64,000 bases of DNA. It comes from Flavitalea plasmicola. GTDB taxonomy: Bacteria > Bacteroidota > Bacteroidia > Chitinophagales > Chitinophagaceae. The notes under the pieces were generated by a model. The model did no database searches. It worked only from the letters and a program-made list of their open reading frames with translations, and had not been told where the DNA came from. Location of the stretch: the NCBI RefSeq assembly GCF_030546645.1, contig NZ_JAUOTO010000003.1:712956-776955 (forward strand), written 5' to 3'. The stretch's first letter is position 1. Every line of letters starts with the position of its first letter. Position numbers and translations under genes: made by a program. Below, one piece after another: positions 9,153 to 18,228 of this stretch.

Positions 9153-9963
9153 CTAAGAATTTTCCCTGTATGGTAAGCTCATTAACTCGTTGGGCTTCAA
9201 GTACACGTAGTCTTTTTTGAAGTCCAGTATAATATTAAATCGCTTTAAAAGATCATTGCCGAAGTCATTGATCTCGAAGCCTGCAGGATTTTTATTCGCT
9301 AAAACGAACGTCGGAATATTCGCAAGCGCAAAATTGTTGAGTCTCAGGAGAGGGGAGAGGACTATTTTATTTTCATATGCTACACCCCGGGGATCCCTGA
9401 GGATTGCTGTCCTGATCACTTTAAGGTCTGGTTCCCAGTTGTAATTTGTATACCTTTTTCAATTTCGCCAGACAATCCTTCGTCAAATGGAAATCAAAAG
9501 AGCCGACGTCAAAATGCAGGTTCAGGGTGTCCGTATTATTAATGACAGACCTTACATGAATGGCATTGAATGAGCTCAATGTAAAAGGGATCGTATCATT
9601 TTTGTCAATTTTCCCTTTCAGGGTCCTTTTCGGAGGGATGGCGCTTACGATCCGGGTGTAGCAGGAGTCTTTACCATTTAACAATACGATAAAATCAAAA
9701 CTGGTTCCCGGTTTTACTTTTACCCTGATGGAATCTACATCAGTATAAAAAGTTACCCATTTTGTTTCCCTCGTTCTGTCCGCGGTGAAAATGTCCGGCC
9801 GGATCTTCGGGGAAAGTGCCCAGGCATTTTTATCTAAAAAGCCTCCATCGTTGATCGATACCTTTTTTGAAGTTGCCCTAATGACGGGAAGTTTTGATTG
9901 GCCGGGAACGGATTGAGCCAATAACAGGATAAAAATTATTCCCAGCGCTTTCCATCTATTCAT
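9153..9963 (-). pseudogene. Aspartyl-protease-like (retropepsin fold) protein, frameshifted
   Basis: Two minus-strand reading frames form one gene. The upstream part (9421-9963) has a signal peptide (MNRWKALGIIFILLLAQSVPG) and a region IPFTLSSFNAIHVRS then LHFDVGSFDFHLT, which is the usual place of the D-T/S-G active site of secreted retropepsin-like proteins; here it reads D-V-G. It runs into a stop after LGTRP. The next frame, offset by one base, reads EPDLKVIRTAIL and continues to the family's C-terminal block GNDLLKRFNIILDFKKDYVYL. Joining the frames gives about 270 aa, near the family length. A one-base indel near 9430 would explain this. The altered DTG suggests the protein may already have lacked protease activity. 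A sequencing error cannot be excluded. Confidence 0.72.
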
Positions 9964-10094
9964 GATAGTATTGCTTTTAACGGGCATATGAGTACTAAAA
10001 TAGTTATTATCTCAGAAGAATAGCTATTTCCCTTTTGGCAAACGGATATTAGAGCTATGGATGTTCCGGGATCAGGGAATGGAATGATCACCTG

Positions 10095-11456
10095 TCACCA
10101 GGATCCCAGCCGGCATCGGACAGACAGGCGCAGGTAAGGATAAGTATTGTCAATCGTCTGATAATGATTGTAGTTGCCATGCAGATTGAAATAACCTGAT
10201 TCCATTACGATGAAGGTATTGCCGATGGCTCGGATGCTGACTTCATTGGTGAAGGCATGCAGGAGGTAATTGGTAGCGATGCCATCCGTGGTATGCATCC
10301 AACCTCCACGATAAGTGATGTTATAGAATAGCCTTCCGGCCAGCGTGAATCCACCCGACAAGCTAAAGGTTAACCCAGGGCCGTAGTCATAGTCTCTTGC
10401 CTTGTACAGGTAATGGTCCGGGACCGCAGCCAGGATCATGGGGCCGGCAGCAATTGCCGTGTGAATCATAAAATTACGTTGAACTGGGAATTGCGAAAAG
10501 AGATTCATGCGGATGCTTTGTCCGCTGTAGAAGAATGCTGCGTTGTTGATATACTCATAATTGGCCGAAAGGACAGCCACATGCCGGAATTTCTCCGAGT
10601 GAATCATCCATCCTGTTAGGGAGCCGTATACGCTGACGATATTGATCTTAGAGCTATCGTCCTGGCCGAACTCGGCGGTGATATGCAGATGGCTAAAAGG
10701 TTGGCGGAGGTATTTGAAGGGATCGCCATATAAAAGATGGATCCTGCCATAGAGACCGAATCTGCCGTCTCTGAATGGGTTAGTGTTATTGACATTATAT
10801 TTTCTTAATCCAGCCTGAAGTTCGATGCCCATAGGGATGGAATCCTCCGCCGTCAGGGTGATGGGAGGTTTGCCCCATTGTCCGTTTGTGAGCCTGGTGA
10901 AGCCATTGGATGGGTTGATAAGCATTGCTAATATCTCATTGACCTGCCTGTTTAGCCCCCGGCTATGGTTATTCAGCAGCCGGTTTGTCAGGCGGTGTGT
11001 CATTTCTCCGAGCACGGCACCTCCGAAGCCGGTGTTGATAAAGTCATTGGGGGCCGGAGGCTGGTTTTCCGAAAAGGTTTCCCAGATATAGCTGCCCGCA
11101 AATGCGGCGGGGACAGACTGCCAAAAACTATAGCCATTGCTGCGAAAGGCATTAAAAAAAAGGCTGCCGTGGAAAGGATGCCCGATCTGGTTGGTTTGGA
11201 ACCCATCGTTATCCCATGTCCAATTGGAAGGCTTCAAGTTGTACCCTATAGTGCTGAACGATACGCGTGCATAATCCTTGTTCGCGACGTATCTGTCAAA
11301 GAGGAAGGGAGCAGCTTCAGCCAGCAGCATTGTCGCAGCTGCCCGTTGAAAATGATGTGCCCTCACGAGGCTGTCCTGGACCATTAACTGTCGCTGGCCA
11401 GATGAATGCGTCAGACCATATAGGAAAGTAAGCGTGAGTAGAAAACGATGCTTCAT
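10095..11456 (-). CDS. DUF3943 domain-containing exported protein
   Basis: A 453 aa protein with an N-terminal signal peptide (MKHRFLLTLTFLYGLTHSSG). The DUF3943 signature is clear at about residues 95-175: HPFHGSLFFNAFRSNGYSFWQS, then SYIWETFSENQPPAPNDFINTGFGGAVLGEMTHRLT. The C-terminal half has alternating aromatic and polar strands ending in SVRCRLGSW with a terminal aromatic residue, consistent with an outer-membrane barrel, though that is inference. Function of the family is unknown. No operon partner; the next gene upstream faces the other way across a 221-base gap. Confidence 0.8.
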   Translation of the reverse strand: MKHRFLLTLTFLYGLTHSSGQRQLMVQDSLVRAHHFQRAAATMLLAEAAPFLFDRYVANKDYARVSFSTIGYNLKPSNWTWDNDGFQTNQIGHPFHGSLFFNAFRSNGYSFWQSVPAAFAGSYIWETFSENQPPAPNDFINTGFGGAVLGEMTHRLTNRLLNNHSRGLNRQVNEILAMLINPSNGFTRLTNGQWGKPPITLTAEDSIPMGIELQAGLRKYNVNNTNPFRDGRFGLYGRIHLLYGDPFKYLRQPFSHLHITAEFGQDDSSKINIVSVYGSLTGWMIHSEKFRHVAVLSANYEYINNAAFFYSGQSIRMNLFSQFPVQRNFMIHTAIAAGPMILAAVPDHYLYKARDYDYGPGLTFSLSGGFTLAGRLFYNITYRGGWMHTTDGIATNYLLHAFTNEVSIRAIGNTFIVMESGYFNLHGNYNHYQTIDNTYPYLRLSVRCRLGSW

Positions 11457-11677
11457 GCAAATAATTCTCTATACTAAGCTACGCTCTGTCTAAAGCGAAT
11501 AGCATGATCAATCTCATGGCGAAAAGTGAGCGTCGTCCTTATTGCCGGAGATTTACTCATGTAACTTTATTTGATTAGCTGAAGGTACTTAGATTAGCCA
11601 GAAAGTGGAGCGGGAAGGGCTAAATATAAATAAAACTTTGTATATTACGTAATTGCTTTGTCCAATAATCAAGTTTA

Positions 11678-12511
11678 ATGAAATTTAACCTGTTTCTAAT
11701 CATTTTTCTGATCAGCCTGTTTTCTTGCCGCGCCCTTAACTTTTACGGGGATGCTGATAAGCCGTTGTTTAATTCCGAAAAAAAGGAAATAGCAAACACG
11801 GAACCATCTGACTCGTTGAATGTGGTAACATTTAACATTAAAAAAGCCAGGAAAATAGAATTGGCGATTTCCGAAATGAAACAGCTGGAAAAGAAAACAC
11901 CGATTGATATTTATTTGTTACAGGAAATGAATGAAGGAGGTGTAGAAGCAATTGCAAGGGGGTTGAGCTTGAATTACCTGTATATCCCCATTGCGTATGA
12001 CAAGTCCGATAAAAAAAATATAGGCAACGCTATTCTAACGAAAGGTACCATAGAACATCCCGAAAAATTGATATTGCCGCATGCAAAATGGCAGAACCAG
12101 CAACGGCGGTCCGTTACCATTGGTGAAGTAAATATCCATCAAAAGAAAATACTGGTGTTCAGCGTTCACACGGAAACCGTAGCAATGAGTCGGAAAATGA
12201 GAGGGGACCAGATTGACTCCGTTGTTCACTATGGTCAGCAGGAATCGTCGCACTATCAATATGTTTTGATAGGAGGGGATTTTAATACGGCTTTTCCAAA
12301 ATATTCCCGGTCGGTTGTAAATAAATTCTGCAGTAATGGATTTGAGTGGCAAACATCGAAGGTTGGCAGTACCGCGAAAGCAATGATGGGGTTGGTGACA
12401 CCCATAAACGACTATTTATTTTCCAGAGGATTTGTATGCGTGAACGCGTATGCGATACGGGATTCAAAATCAAGCGATCATTACCCCGTATTTGCGACTT
12501 TGCGCTATTGA
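11678..12511 (+). CDS. Endonuclease/exonuclease/phosphatase family lipoprotein
   Basis: A 277 aa EEP-fold hydrolase. It begins with a lipoprotein signal (LIIFLISLFSCR, lipobox ending in Cys), so it is likely anchored in the membrane and faces the periplasm or exterior. Catalytic blocks in order: VVTFNIKK (Asn), YLLQEM (metal-binding Glu), VFSVHTE (His), IGGDFNTA (Asp and Asn), and SSDHYPV (the C-terminal Asp-His pair). All residues needed for Mg-dependent phosphodiester or phosphomonoester hydrolysis are present. The substrate (nucleic acid, inositol phosphate or sphingomyelin in relatives) cannot be told. The gene is AT-richer than its right-hand neighbours. Confidence 0.86.
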   Translation: MKFNLFLIIFLISLFSCRALNFYGDADKPLFNSEKKEIANTEPSDSLNVVTFNIKKARKIELAISEMKQLEKKTPIDIYLLQEMNEGGVEAIARGLSLNYLYIPIAYDKSDKKNIGNAILTKGTIEHPEKLILPHAKWQNQQRRSVTIGEVNIHQKKILVFSVHTETVAMSRKMRGDQIDSVVHYGQQESSHYQYVLIGGDFNTAFPKYSRSVVNKFCSNGFEWQTSKVGSTAKAMMGLVTPINDYLFSRGFVCVNAYAIRDSKSSDHYPVFATLRY

Positions 12512-12591
12512 AAAGAAATAAATTCCTCTGTAAAGGTCTGCTAGTATAACTTGACTATGATCCTATAAGACAAATGAGATTTGGTAGGGCG

Positions 12592-13293
12592 TCAGTTGTA
12601 AATTCCCTGTCTTTCCCTGCGCATTAATAGTTCTTGCCATTGAGCCAACCGGCCGAGTGTGTATCTCGTCGTCACAATCAGATTGACTAACAAACCTGAA
12701 ATTTTAACCAGCCGCTGACCAACTCTTGAGGTAGTATCCAACTTTCCCTTCCCGGCGGATGCTTGTTTGACGAGGCCGCTAAATATCTCGTTCTGAGCGC
12801 ACATCGTGTCGCAACTGGCTTTTAAGATAGTCATGAGAGAAGATATGCTCTTTTGGCAGGACCGTCCCCGGGATACCGGGGATGTGCCGGAGACGAGCAG
12901 ATCGTTCAACGAGTTATAAAGAACAACATGAGGATTTTCTTCGGAATTAAGAAATTTCAGCAACTGAAGGACGTCCGAAGGAATGGATTTGTAATAACGG
13001 GCTGAATAAGGCTCCTTTCGAATGTCAGCGGAGAATGCTTCCAGGAGGTCTGACATGCAATAAATAAGCCGGCGGGTAGTGGCCAGATCCTCGGTCTCCA
13101 GGCCGATGATGAGTTCGTTGACTGTATGCGTTTGATCCATCTCTTTTTCAATCAATTTCCGTAGAAGTCGTCTATCTCTCTTTTGGTTCGTAAAACAGCG
13201 GACGCATAAATTTCCATGTCGCTGATCGATGACAGGCAGCGTCATCTCCTGCTCTTTGAATTGTTGAATGAATTCGATGTCTAGGCGTTGCAT
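12592..13293 (-). CDS. Hypothetical protein, helical
   Basis: A 233 aa protein when started at the internal ATG at 13293 (MQRLDIEFIQQFKEQEM); an in-frame start at 13353 would add 20 residues that look less protein-like. No recognised family. It is rich in Leu, Arg and Lys and appears all-helical, without signal peptide or membrane segment. A CVRCFTNQKRD stretch near residue 31 contains a CxxC pair that could bind metal, but there is no second pair. It stands alone between the EEP gene and the propeller gene. Confidence 0.5.
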   Translation of the reverse strand: MQRLDIEFIQQFKEQEMTLPVIDQRHGNLCVRCFTNQKRDRRLLRKLIEKEMDQTHTVNELIIGLETEDLATTRRLIYCMSDLLEAFSADIRKEPYSARYYKSIPSDVLQLLKFLNSEENPHVVLYNSLNDLLVSGTSPVSRGRSCQKSISSLMTILKASCDTMCAQNEIFSGLVKQASAGKGKLDTTSRVGQRLVKISGLLVNLIVTTRYTLGRLAQWQELLMRRERQGIYN

Positions 13294-13656
13294 AATCAAA
13301 GATTTTGTCGAAGATAGGGACGGGAACGGGCGATTGACGAAGAGCTGGATCATGGATGTGCATGATATTTGGATAATAAGGATTCATTTATTATGACCAG
13401 GAACAGGCATTCTATTGACGTAGGTCATACGGAGGGTGATGCGCGTCCGGGAATAAGATATGCCCCCGTTGGGGTATTCATTTGATAGATAGACTGGAAG
13501 GGACACTTTTCGAACATTTTTGTAAAAGATTCATTGAAAACCAATGACTTCTTAAATAAGCGGTAGGCTTAGCGGGGAGAACATGGCCTTTGTAGTAACT
13601 TAAACCTATGGCAAAGCGGAGAAACAAAGAGCTAAAACCTACGATAATCCCGTGAA

Positions 13657-14445
13657 ATGATGAAATATGCACATTTATATTCTTTGCTCCTGATGTTTAT
13701 CTTTTGCTACTCCAGTAAAGGACAAACCAGAACTGACCTGCCCGTACGGAATACCAAGCCCGAAACCAAAGACGTAGTCACCAGCTACGGACCGAACACA
13801 ATGGTTCGTAACATCAAGCTAGATAGAAAGGGCAACATTTGGATTGCTGCTTCAAATGGGGGCGTTTTTCGATACGATGGAAAATCTTTTACCAATATTA
13901 CAAGTAAAGTTATTTCGGCCCGCTTCTGGAATGTTCTGGAAGATCGACACGGAAATCTCTGGTTCGCTTCTACAGATTCAGGTGTTTATTTTTACCATGG
14001 AAAATCCTTTCGAAATTTCACCACTAAAGTAGGACTATCGAATAATGATGTTACTACTATCATCGAAGACAAAACAGGGAAATTCTGGTTTGACACAAGG
14101 GGTAACGCCTGCTCTTATGATGGCAAAACATTTACCATATTCAAAAATAAAGATGGTAAAACCTTTAACAACGTTTGGTCCATAATCGAAGATAAAAAAG
14201 GAAACATCTGGACTAGTTCACAAACGTCCAATGGGTGGGCACTTTCCCGTTATGATGAAAAGTCTTTGACTAATGAAAAGCCAACTGTAGCCGAAATAAG
14301 ATCAGAAGATGAAGTAACCAGAAGAATGATTTTCGGGATTTCAGAAGCTTCTGATGGAAGTATTTGGTTTGGCGCTTTAAACGGCGTGCATCGTTATGAT
14401 GGGAATACCATTACCGACTTTAAAGATAAAGAGGTTCAGAAATAA
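13657..14445 (+). CDS. Exported two-component-type beta-propeller protein
   Basis: A 262 aa secreted protein with signal peptide (YSLLLMFIFCYSSKGQ) and at least five copies of the Reg_prop repeat, for example GNIWIAASNGGVFRYDGKSF, GNLWFASTDSGVYFYHGKSF and GSIWFGALNGVHRYDG. This repeat builds the sensor propellers of hybrid two-component systems in Bacteroidota. Here there is no kinase or DNA-binding part, so it is a stand-alone propeller with too few blades for a full sensor; it may be a truncated relative or a scaffold. The gene is followed at once by a perfect inverted repeat that may end transcription. Confidence 0.78.
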   Translation: MMKYAHLYSLLLMFIFCYSSKGQTRTDLPVRNTKPETKDVVTSYGPNTMVRNIKLDRKGNIWIAASNGGVFRYDGKSFTNITSKVISARFWNVLEDRHGNLWFASTDSGVYFYHGKSFRNFTTKVGLSNNDVTTIIEDKTGKFWFDTRGNACSYDGKTFTIFKNKDGKTFNNVWSIIEDKKGNIWTSSQTSNGWALSRYDEKSLTNEKPTVAEIRSEDEVTRRMIFGISEASDGSIWFGALNGVHRYDGNTITDFKDKEVQK

Positions 14446-14470
14446 CTTCTACAGGTAACCTGTAGAAGTT
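14444..14470. terminator. Perfect 13-bp inverted repeat at end of propeller gene
   Basis: The stop codon of the propeller gene lies at the edge of a 13-base inverted repeat, 14444-14456 and 14458-14470, separated by a single base. The innermost pairs must open to form the loop. There is no strong T-run on either side. It could end transcription from either convergent gene, the propeller gene or the VOC gene. Confidence 0.5.
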
Positions 14471-14486
14471 AATATTCTGCTTGCAA

Positions 14487-14927
14487 CTAAATTTGTCCGT
14501 CATAATTTGGGTCAAATTCCACAATCCATTCAATGCCGTATTTGTCTCTAAACATTCCAGCGTAGGTACCCCAGGGACTATCGCCAATGGGTCCCTCAAT
14601 ATTTCCGCCTGCTGATAGCCCGTTAAATATTTTGTCTGCTTCTTCACGACTTTGTGCACTAACTGATATTTTAGACCTGTTTTCGTTTTCGTTTGTCCGC
14701 CCCATAAATTCGGGAACGTCATTGGCCATTAACACATTGTGTTTGCCAATAGGCAAAGCAATGAGCATTATTTTATTCGCATCATTTTCTGCCACCGGAA
14801 ATTCAGCGCTTGATAAGTCCTTAAAACGAATGATCTTTGCGAACTCTCCGCCAAAAACTGATTTGTAGAAAGTGAATGCTTCTTCTGCATTTCCGTTGAA
14901 GTTGATCCAGGGATTAATTGCTCTCAT
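14487..14927 (-). CDS. VOC family protein (PhnB/glyoxalase-like)
   Basis: A 146 aa protein of the vicinal oxygen chelate superfamily, PhnB-like subgroup. It opens with INPWINFNGNAEEAFTFYKSVFGGE, the standard start of this subgroup, and ends with WGTYAGMFRDKYGIEWIVEFD, the typical last strand pair with a metal-ligand-type Glu. Length is normal for a single-domain, two-module VOC fold. PhnB-like proteins have no settled reaction. It stands alone and converges on the propeller gene. Confidence 0.85.
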   Translation of the reverse strand: MRAINPWINFNGNAEEAFTFYKSVFGGEFAKIIRFKDLSSAEFPVAENDANKIMLIALPIGKHNVLMANDVPEFMGRTNENENRSKISVSAQSREEADKIFNGLSAGGNIEGPIGDSPWGTYAGMFRDKYGIEWIVEFDPNYDGQI

Positions 14928-15110
14928 AATTTTTATTTTTATATGGCTAAATTTTTCTACTTGCTCAATAGCTGAAATCTAGCAAACCTTGTAGGAAAAA
15001 TACGACATAATTCCAAAAAAAGGGAATAACCACAAAAATCAGCTTAATTCTCCCAGTTCGGAACGCGCGGAGAGGAAGAGATTACCGCTTTTGAGAGCAA
15101 GCGCTCATTG

Positions 15111-15425
15111 CTACCCGGAATAACAAATACTTAACCAAGTAGAGTGCTCGCCAAATGACTGCTTCTTGCAGTCGATTGAAACTTTTGCAACCGAGTGCTC
15201 AAATGGCCACGCGCATATAAACTGAGGATTAATAACGATCTTACCCGTTGATGCGTCCGCATACCCAATCTTATTTTTTATGATAATCCAAAAAAGACCG
15301 TCCGAAGGATAGTCAGGACCGTTGCCAAAAGGAAATACCTCATATAATATTTTCTCTTGCCTGTCAATTGCCACAAACCCTTTTTGAGGTATTGCAACGA
15401 TTGCATAAGTTCTAAAAGTGTCAGT
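15111..15425 (-). pseudogene. WG-repeat protein fragment
   Basis: The minus strand reads through APLTDTFRTYAIVAIPQKG and then IDRQEKILYEVFPFGNGPDYPSDGLFWIIIKNKIGYADASTGKIV and PQFICAWPFEHSVAKVS, one and a half WG/KWG repeats as found in secreted repeat proteins of Bacteroidota. There is no signal peptide, the upstream part is missing, and the 3' end runs into an abrupt stop after STW where the family normally continues. It abuts a truncated LytTR domain on the other strand near 15425, so a deletion or rearrangement joined two broken genes. Confidence 0.6.
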
Positions 15426-15427
15426 AA

Positions 15428-15613
15428 GTGGAGCAGATATTGTCGAAGTGGAATTTTATGCGGGTGCACAAATCGCACATCATAAATATGAAGTATATCA
15501 AACGATATATAAAAGGCGAGGGTGGGGTTGTCATCCTGTCGGATGGGTCTGAAGTTGAAATATCGAGAAGGGAGAAGAATGCATTTTTACAAAGAGTGAA
15601 TGAGATAAAATAA
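15428..15613 (+). pseudogene. LytTR DNA-binding domain fragment
   Basis: Sixty-one codons matching the second half of a LytTR domain: FMRVHKSHIINMKYIKRY, then GVVILSDGSEVEISRREK. This is the conserved C-terminal DNA-binding core of LytR/AlgR response regulators. The receiver domain and first half of LytTR are absent; the frame is closed by a stop right before 15428. It is therefore the tail of a lost response regulator, next to a WG-repeat fragment. A functional product is unlikely. Confidence 0.65.
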
Positions 15614-15642
15614 ATACGTGACCGATTGGACGATTGCGGCCG

Positions 15643-16716
15643 TCATTGCAACAACGCGGCGGTCTCTTCGACCAACGACTGCATCAGTTGCCCCGCCTTT
15701 TTATGTTTGAGCAAAGGTGAGATCTGTCCGCCCCAGAACAATACCATATCCCATTTTTCCTGGTCGAGGGCCGCCTTCCGTAGGGGAGACATGAATGTGG
15801 TTTGCAAAGGGAAGGGCAGGAAATCCTTTTCTTTGCCCGACAGATCTTTGGCTATCCTGCTGGTAATACCGCGGCCGAGCCTGCCGGTGAATGCCCTCGA
15901 CAGGGTGGTATATTTCGCTGCGTCGGAAAACAGCATTTGCTTATGGATGGGCAGCGCATTTGATTCATCGCAGGCCAGGAAGGCGGTGCCGATCTGGGCT
16001 GCGTCTGCTCCCAGTGTCATGGCCGCGGCTATCCCTCGGCCATTGGCGATGCCGCCCGCGGCGATGATGGGAGTTTTTATTTTTTCTTTTATTAGCTGCA
16101 GCAGCACGAAGGTTCCGGTGATCGATGATTCGGCGGGCGCCAGAAATGATGGCCGATGACCGCCGGCTTCAAACCCCGAGGCAATGATCATGTCTACGCC
16201 GGTGGCTTCCAGGGCGATGGCTTCGTCAAGGGTAGTTGCGGCGCCGACGGTTGTGATGCCTCTCTTGCGGCATTGTTCGAGTATATCGGCGGAAAGGGTG
16301 CCGAACATAAAGCTGAAGACCTTGGGGCGGATGTCCAGGACAACCTGCAGCTGGTTTTCGAATCGCGACTTAAAAGTCGCGGGTTTTTCGGGTACGGGGA
16401 TGCCTGCTTCATCAAAATATGGTTTGAATATCTTTTTCGCCAGCTCATATTGTTCATCTGTGACAACGCCGTCGGGCGCATCGGTATCCGACACCCAAAG
16501 GTTGAGGTTGTACGGTTTACTGGTGGTGGCTTTGATCTGTTTGTCCAGGTCATAAATTTCCTGCGGAGTCAGGGTATAGGCCCCGTAACCGCCCAGCCCG
16601 CCGGCATTGGATACAGTGGCCACGAGCTCCACGGATGAAAGATTGCCGCCGAAAGGCCCTTGCAGGATGGGAAATTCAATACCCAATAGTTTTGTCGTTT
16701 TTGTATCGTACCACAT
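15643..16716 (-). CDS. NAD(P)H-dependent flavin oxidoreductase / nitronate monooxygenase
   Basis: A 357 aa FMN-dependent TIM-barrel enzyme. Family blocks: LQGPFGG near the N-terminus, VSNAGGLGGYGA, IIASGFEAGGHRPS at the conserved His-bearing phosphate loop, and IIAAGGIANGRGIAAAMTLGADAAQIGTAFLACDES for FMN binding. Length is right for class I nitronate monooxygenases and related enoyl reductases. It would oxidise alkyl nitronates, or act as a quinone/enoyl reductase; these cannot be separated by eye. A decayed Crp-type regulator lies just upstream. Confidence 0.88.
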   Translation of the reverse strand: MWYDTKTTKLLGIEFPILQGPFGGNLSSVELVATVSNAGGLGGYGAYTLTPQEIYDLDKQIKATTSKPYNLNLWVSDTDAPDGVVTDEQYELAKKIFKPYFDEAGIPVPEKPATFKSRFENQLQVVLDIRPKVFSFMFGTLSADILEQCRKRGITTVGAATTLDEAIALEATGVDMIIASGFEAGGHRPSFLAPAESSITGTFVLLQLIKEKIKTPIIAAGGIANGRGIAAAMTLGADAAQIGTAFLACDESNALPIHKQMLFSDAAKYTTLSRAFTGRLGRGITSRIAKDLSGKEKDFLPFPLQTTFMSPLRKAALDQEKWDMVLFWGGQISPLLKHKKAGQLMQSLVEETAALLQ

Positions 16717-16787
16717 AGTTTTTGTTTGTTTTTTCTTCTCAAAGTAACGAAGGGGTCTTTAACCGGCAGTGTGACATACATCACAAT

Positions 16788-16945
16788 TTAGTGATGATTA
16801 TACAGCTGGCTCAATGTTTCCCGGGAGACGCCCAGGTAGCAGCGATCAATTGTTTGGGTACAAGATCGTTCAGCTGGGGATAAAGGTTCATGAGCTCTTC
16901 ATAGCGGGCTTTGGCATCGTTGTTCCTAAGGGATAGCGAAGGCTA
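16788..16945 (-). pseudogene. Crp/Fnr regulator remnant (C-terminal)
   Basis: On the minus strand the sequence reads RNNDAKARYEELMNLYPQ, then LNDLVPKQLIA, and after a one-base shift YLGVSRETLSQLYNHH followed by a stop. This is the end of a Bacteroidota Crp/Fnr-type regulator: the linker helix (xRYEELMxxYP), the start of the winged helix and the recognition helix (YLGVSRETLS). The N-terminal cyclic-nucleotide domain is gone and the reading frame is broken at about 16832. It may once have controlled the neighbouring oxidoreductase; that is inference. Confidence 0.6.
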
Positions 16946-17109
16946 CAAAATCTTCTTGTGGGTTAGTGAAAAAGGAAGGCGTCGAGACGCTTTCCGGTTG
17001 TCTTATTAATCCCGCCACCTGTTTTGTTAGCAATTTCCTGAAAAGCGTGGTGTCTTAAAAAGACACCGCATGATTTGAATTCTTTTGGATCGATTTGTAG
17101 TGGAAATAG

Positions 17110-17147
17110 AAAAGGGCTCACAGAATCAAGTTCTTATGAGCCCTTTT
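17110..17147. terminator. Hairpin next to 30-bp repeat copy 1
   Basis: An 11-base perfect stem (17110-17120 with 17137-17147) with A-run and T-run edges, terminator-like on both strands. It is followed 20 bases later by the 30-bp repeat at 17168, the same order of hairpin then repeat as at 20589-20713. The stem sequence differs from those of the other copies. Confidence 0.65.
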
Positions 17148-17167
17148 GAGTAGTAACATTCGGTAGG

Positions 17168-17197
17168 TTGCGGAGAGCTGGCGACAACTTTCGAACC
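17168..17197. repeat. 30-bp direct repeat, copy 1
   Basis: An exact 30-base match to 20684-20713. It ends in TTCGAACC, and on the minus strand one frame reads FESCRQLSA. It lies left of the IS66 genes; the second copy lies right of them. The 55 bases that follow resemble 13500-13560 at roughly two bases in three, so the shared block is longer than the exact match. Confidence 0.75.
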
Positions 17198-17515
17198 ATT
17201 TTACCAAGGACCTATTGAAAATCAACTACTTCCTGAAATACTATAATTTGTTTTAATTAGATTACAGCTTTGGCCCTCCTTCCCTTTCAAAATGTTTCAA
17301 GCAGTTCTTCAAAAGTCTTAAAGCTGGACGATATTTTGTCTGGTCTTTCAATTTTATGATAAAGATTTGGGCGATTTATAATTTCAGTCAATAGACTTGG
17401 ATTATACTTCTGGCGCGTAAATATCTTACTCATTAAATCAAGAAGGGGTGTATCCCTCCGGCTAAGTACATCTTTCTGTAGCCAGATGGTTAGGCTACAT
17501 TAGCTGCTAAAAGTC

Positions 17516-17815
17516 ATGATGGAAGAAAAGAAGGAAAAAGCCGCTCGGAAGTTGCGTGGCAAGGCAGCTATCGTAAAATTAGTTCAGGAGCAAGTTCAAA
17601 GTGGTCAATCTATAAAATCGTTTTGTGACGCGCATGGCATTGCAGAAGGTACTTTTCACAACTGGAAGCAGAGATATGGGGCAGGAGTAGCCCAGGCATC
17701 CGGGGGCTTCGCAACCCTTCAGATCCTGCCGGAGCGTGGTTTATTTGCGGTGGTGGGCAGTATAAAGATCTACCAGCCGGTAAGTGCTGCTTACCTCAAA
17801 GAACTGCTGTCATGA
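17516..17815 (+). mobile_element. tnpA: IS66 family accessory protein (TnpA-like)
   Basis: A 99 aa protein, first gene of an IS66-type element. It carries the helix-turn-helix region expected of IS66 OrfA/TnpA: SGQSIKSFCDAHGIAEGTFHNWKQRYG. The C-terminus (FATLQILPE, IKIYQPVSAAYLKELL) is also typical. Its last bases overlap the start of the next gene (ATGA at 17812), a common arrangement for this IS family. The protein is needed with TnpB and TnpC for transposition in classic IS66 elements. All three genes appear intact, so the element may still be active. Confidence 0.9.
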
Positions 17816-18180
17816 GCAGCCTGATCATGCTGAGCGATCACCGGGCTTATCATCTTTACCGCAAAGAGACCGATATGCGTAAAGGTTTTAATCTGCTGTG
17901 CGGCATCATTGTCAATGAGTTGGGGCGAGAGGTTACTCAGGGCGATGCCTTTATCTTCATCAATAAGCCGCGTACTCACCTAAAACTGCTGGTCTATGAG
18001 CAGGGCGGCTTTACCATCTTCTATCGACGATTGGAAAAAGGCGCTTTTGAAGTACCCGTCTTTGATCTGGATGCCAAAAGTATGCAGATCACCGCCAACC
18101 AACTGCATTTTATCCTGCAAGGGATCTCCCTGCAAACGATCAAATACCGCAAAAGATATCAACACCAGATGGATAAATAG
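17812..18180 (+). mobile_element. tnpB: IS66 family accessory protein TnpB
   Basis: A 122 aa IS66 OrfB/TnpB protein. Diagnostic segment near the N-terminus: YRKETDMRKGFNLLCGIIVNELG, then GDAFIFINKPRTHLKLLVYEQGGFTIFYRRLEKG. This is the normal family length. It overlaps the first gene by four bases and is followed directly by the transposase frame. The exact biochemical role of TnpB of IS66 is not settled. It is unrelated to the RNA-guided TnpB of IS200/IS605. Confidence 0.92.
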
Positions 18181-18228
18181 TTGATAAATAAAGTTGTGTA
18201 TCCGCGTAGTGTAGGCGAACTTTCTTCT

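Noticed and set aside
17168..17197. 30-bp repeat as a tRNA 3' end / attachment site
   Set aside because: It contains TTCGAACC and on the minus strand looks like the end of a tRNA, but the bases on either side of the T-loop do not pair and no anticodon arm is present. Kept only as a repeat.
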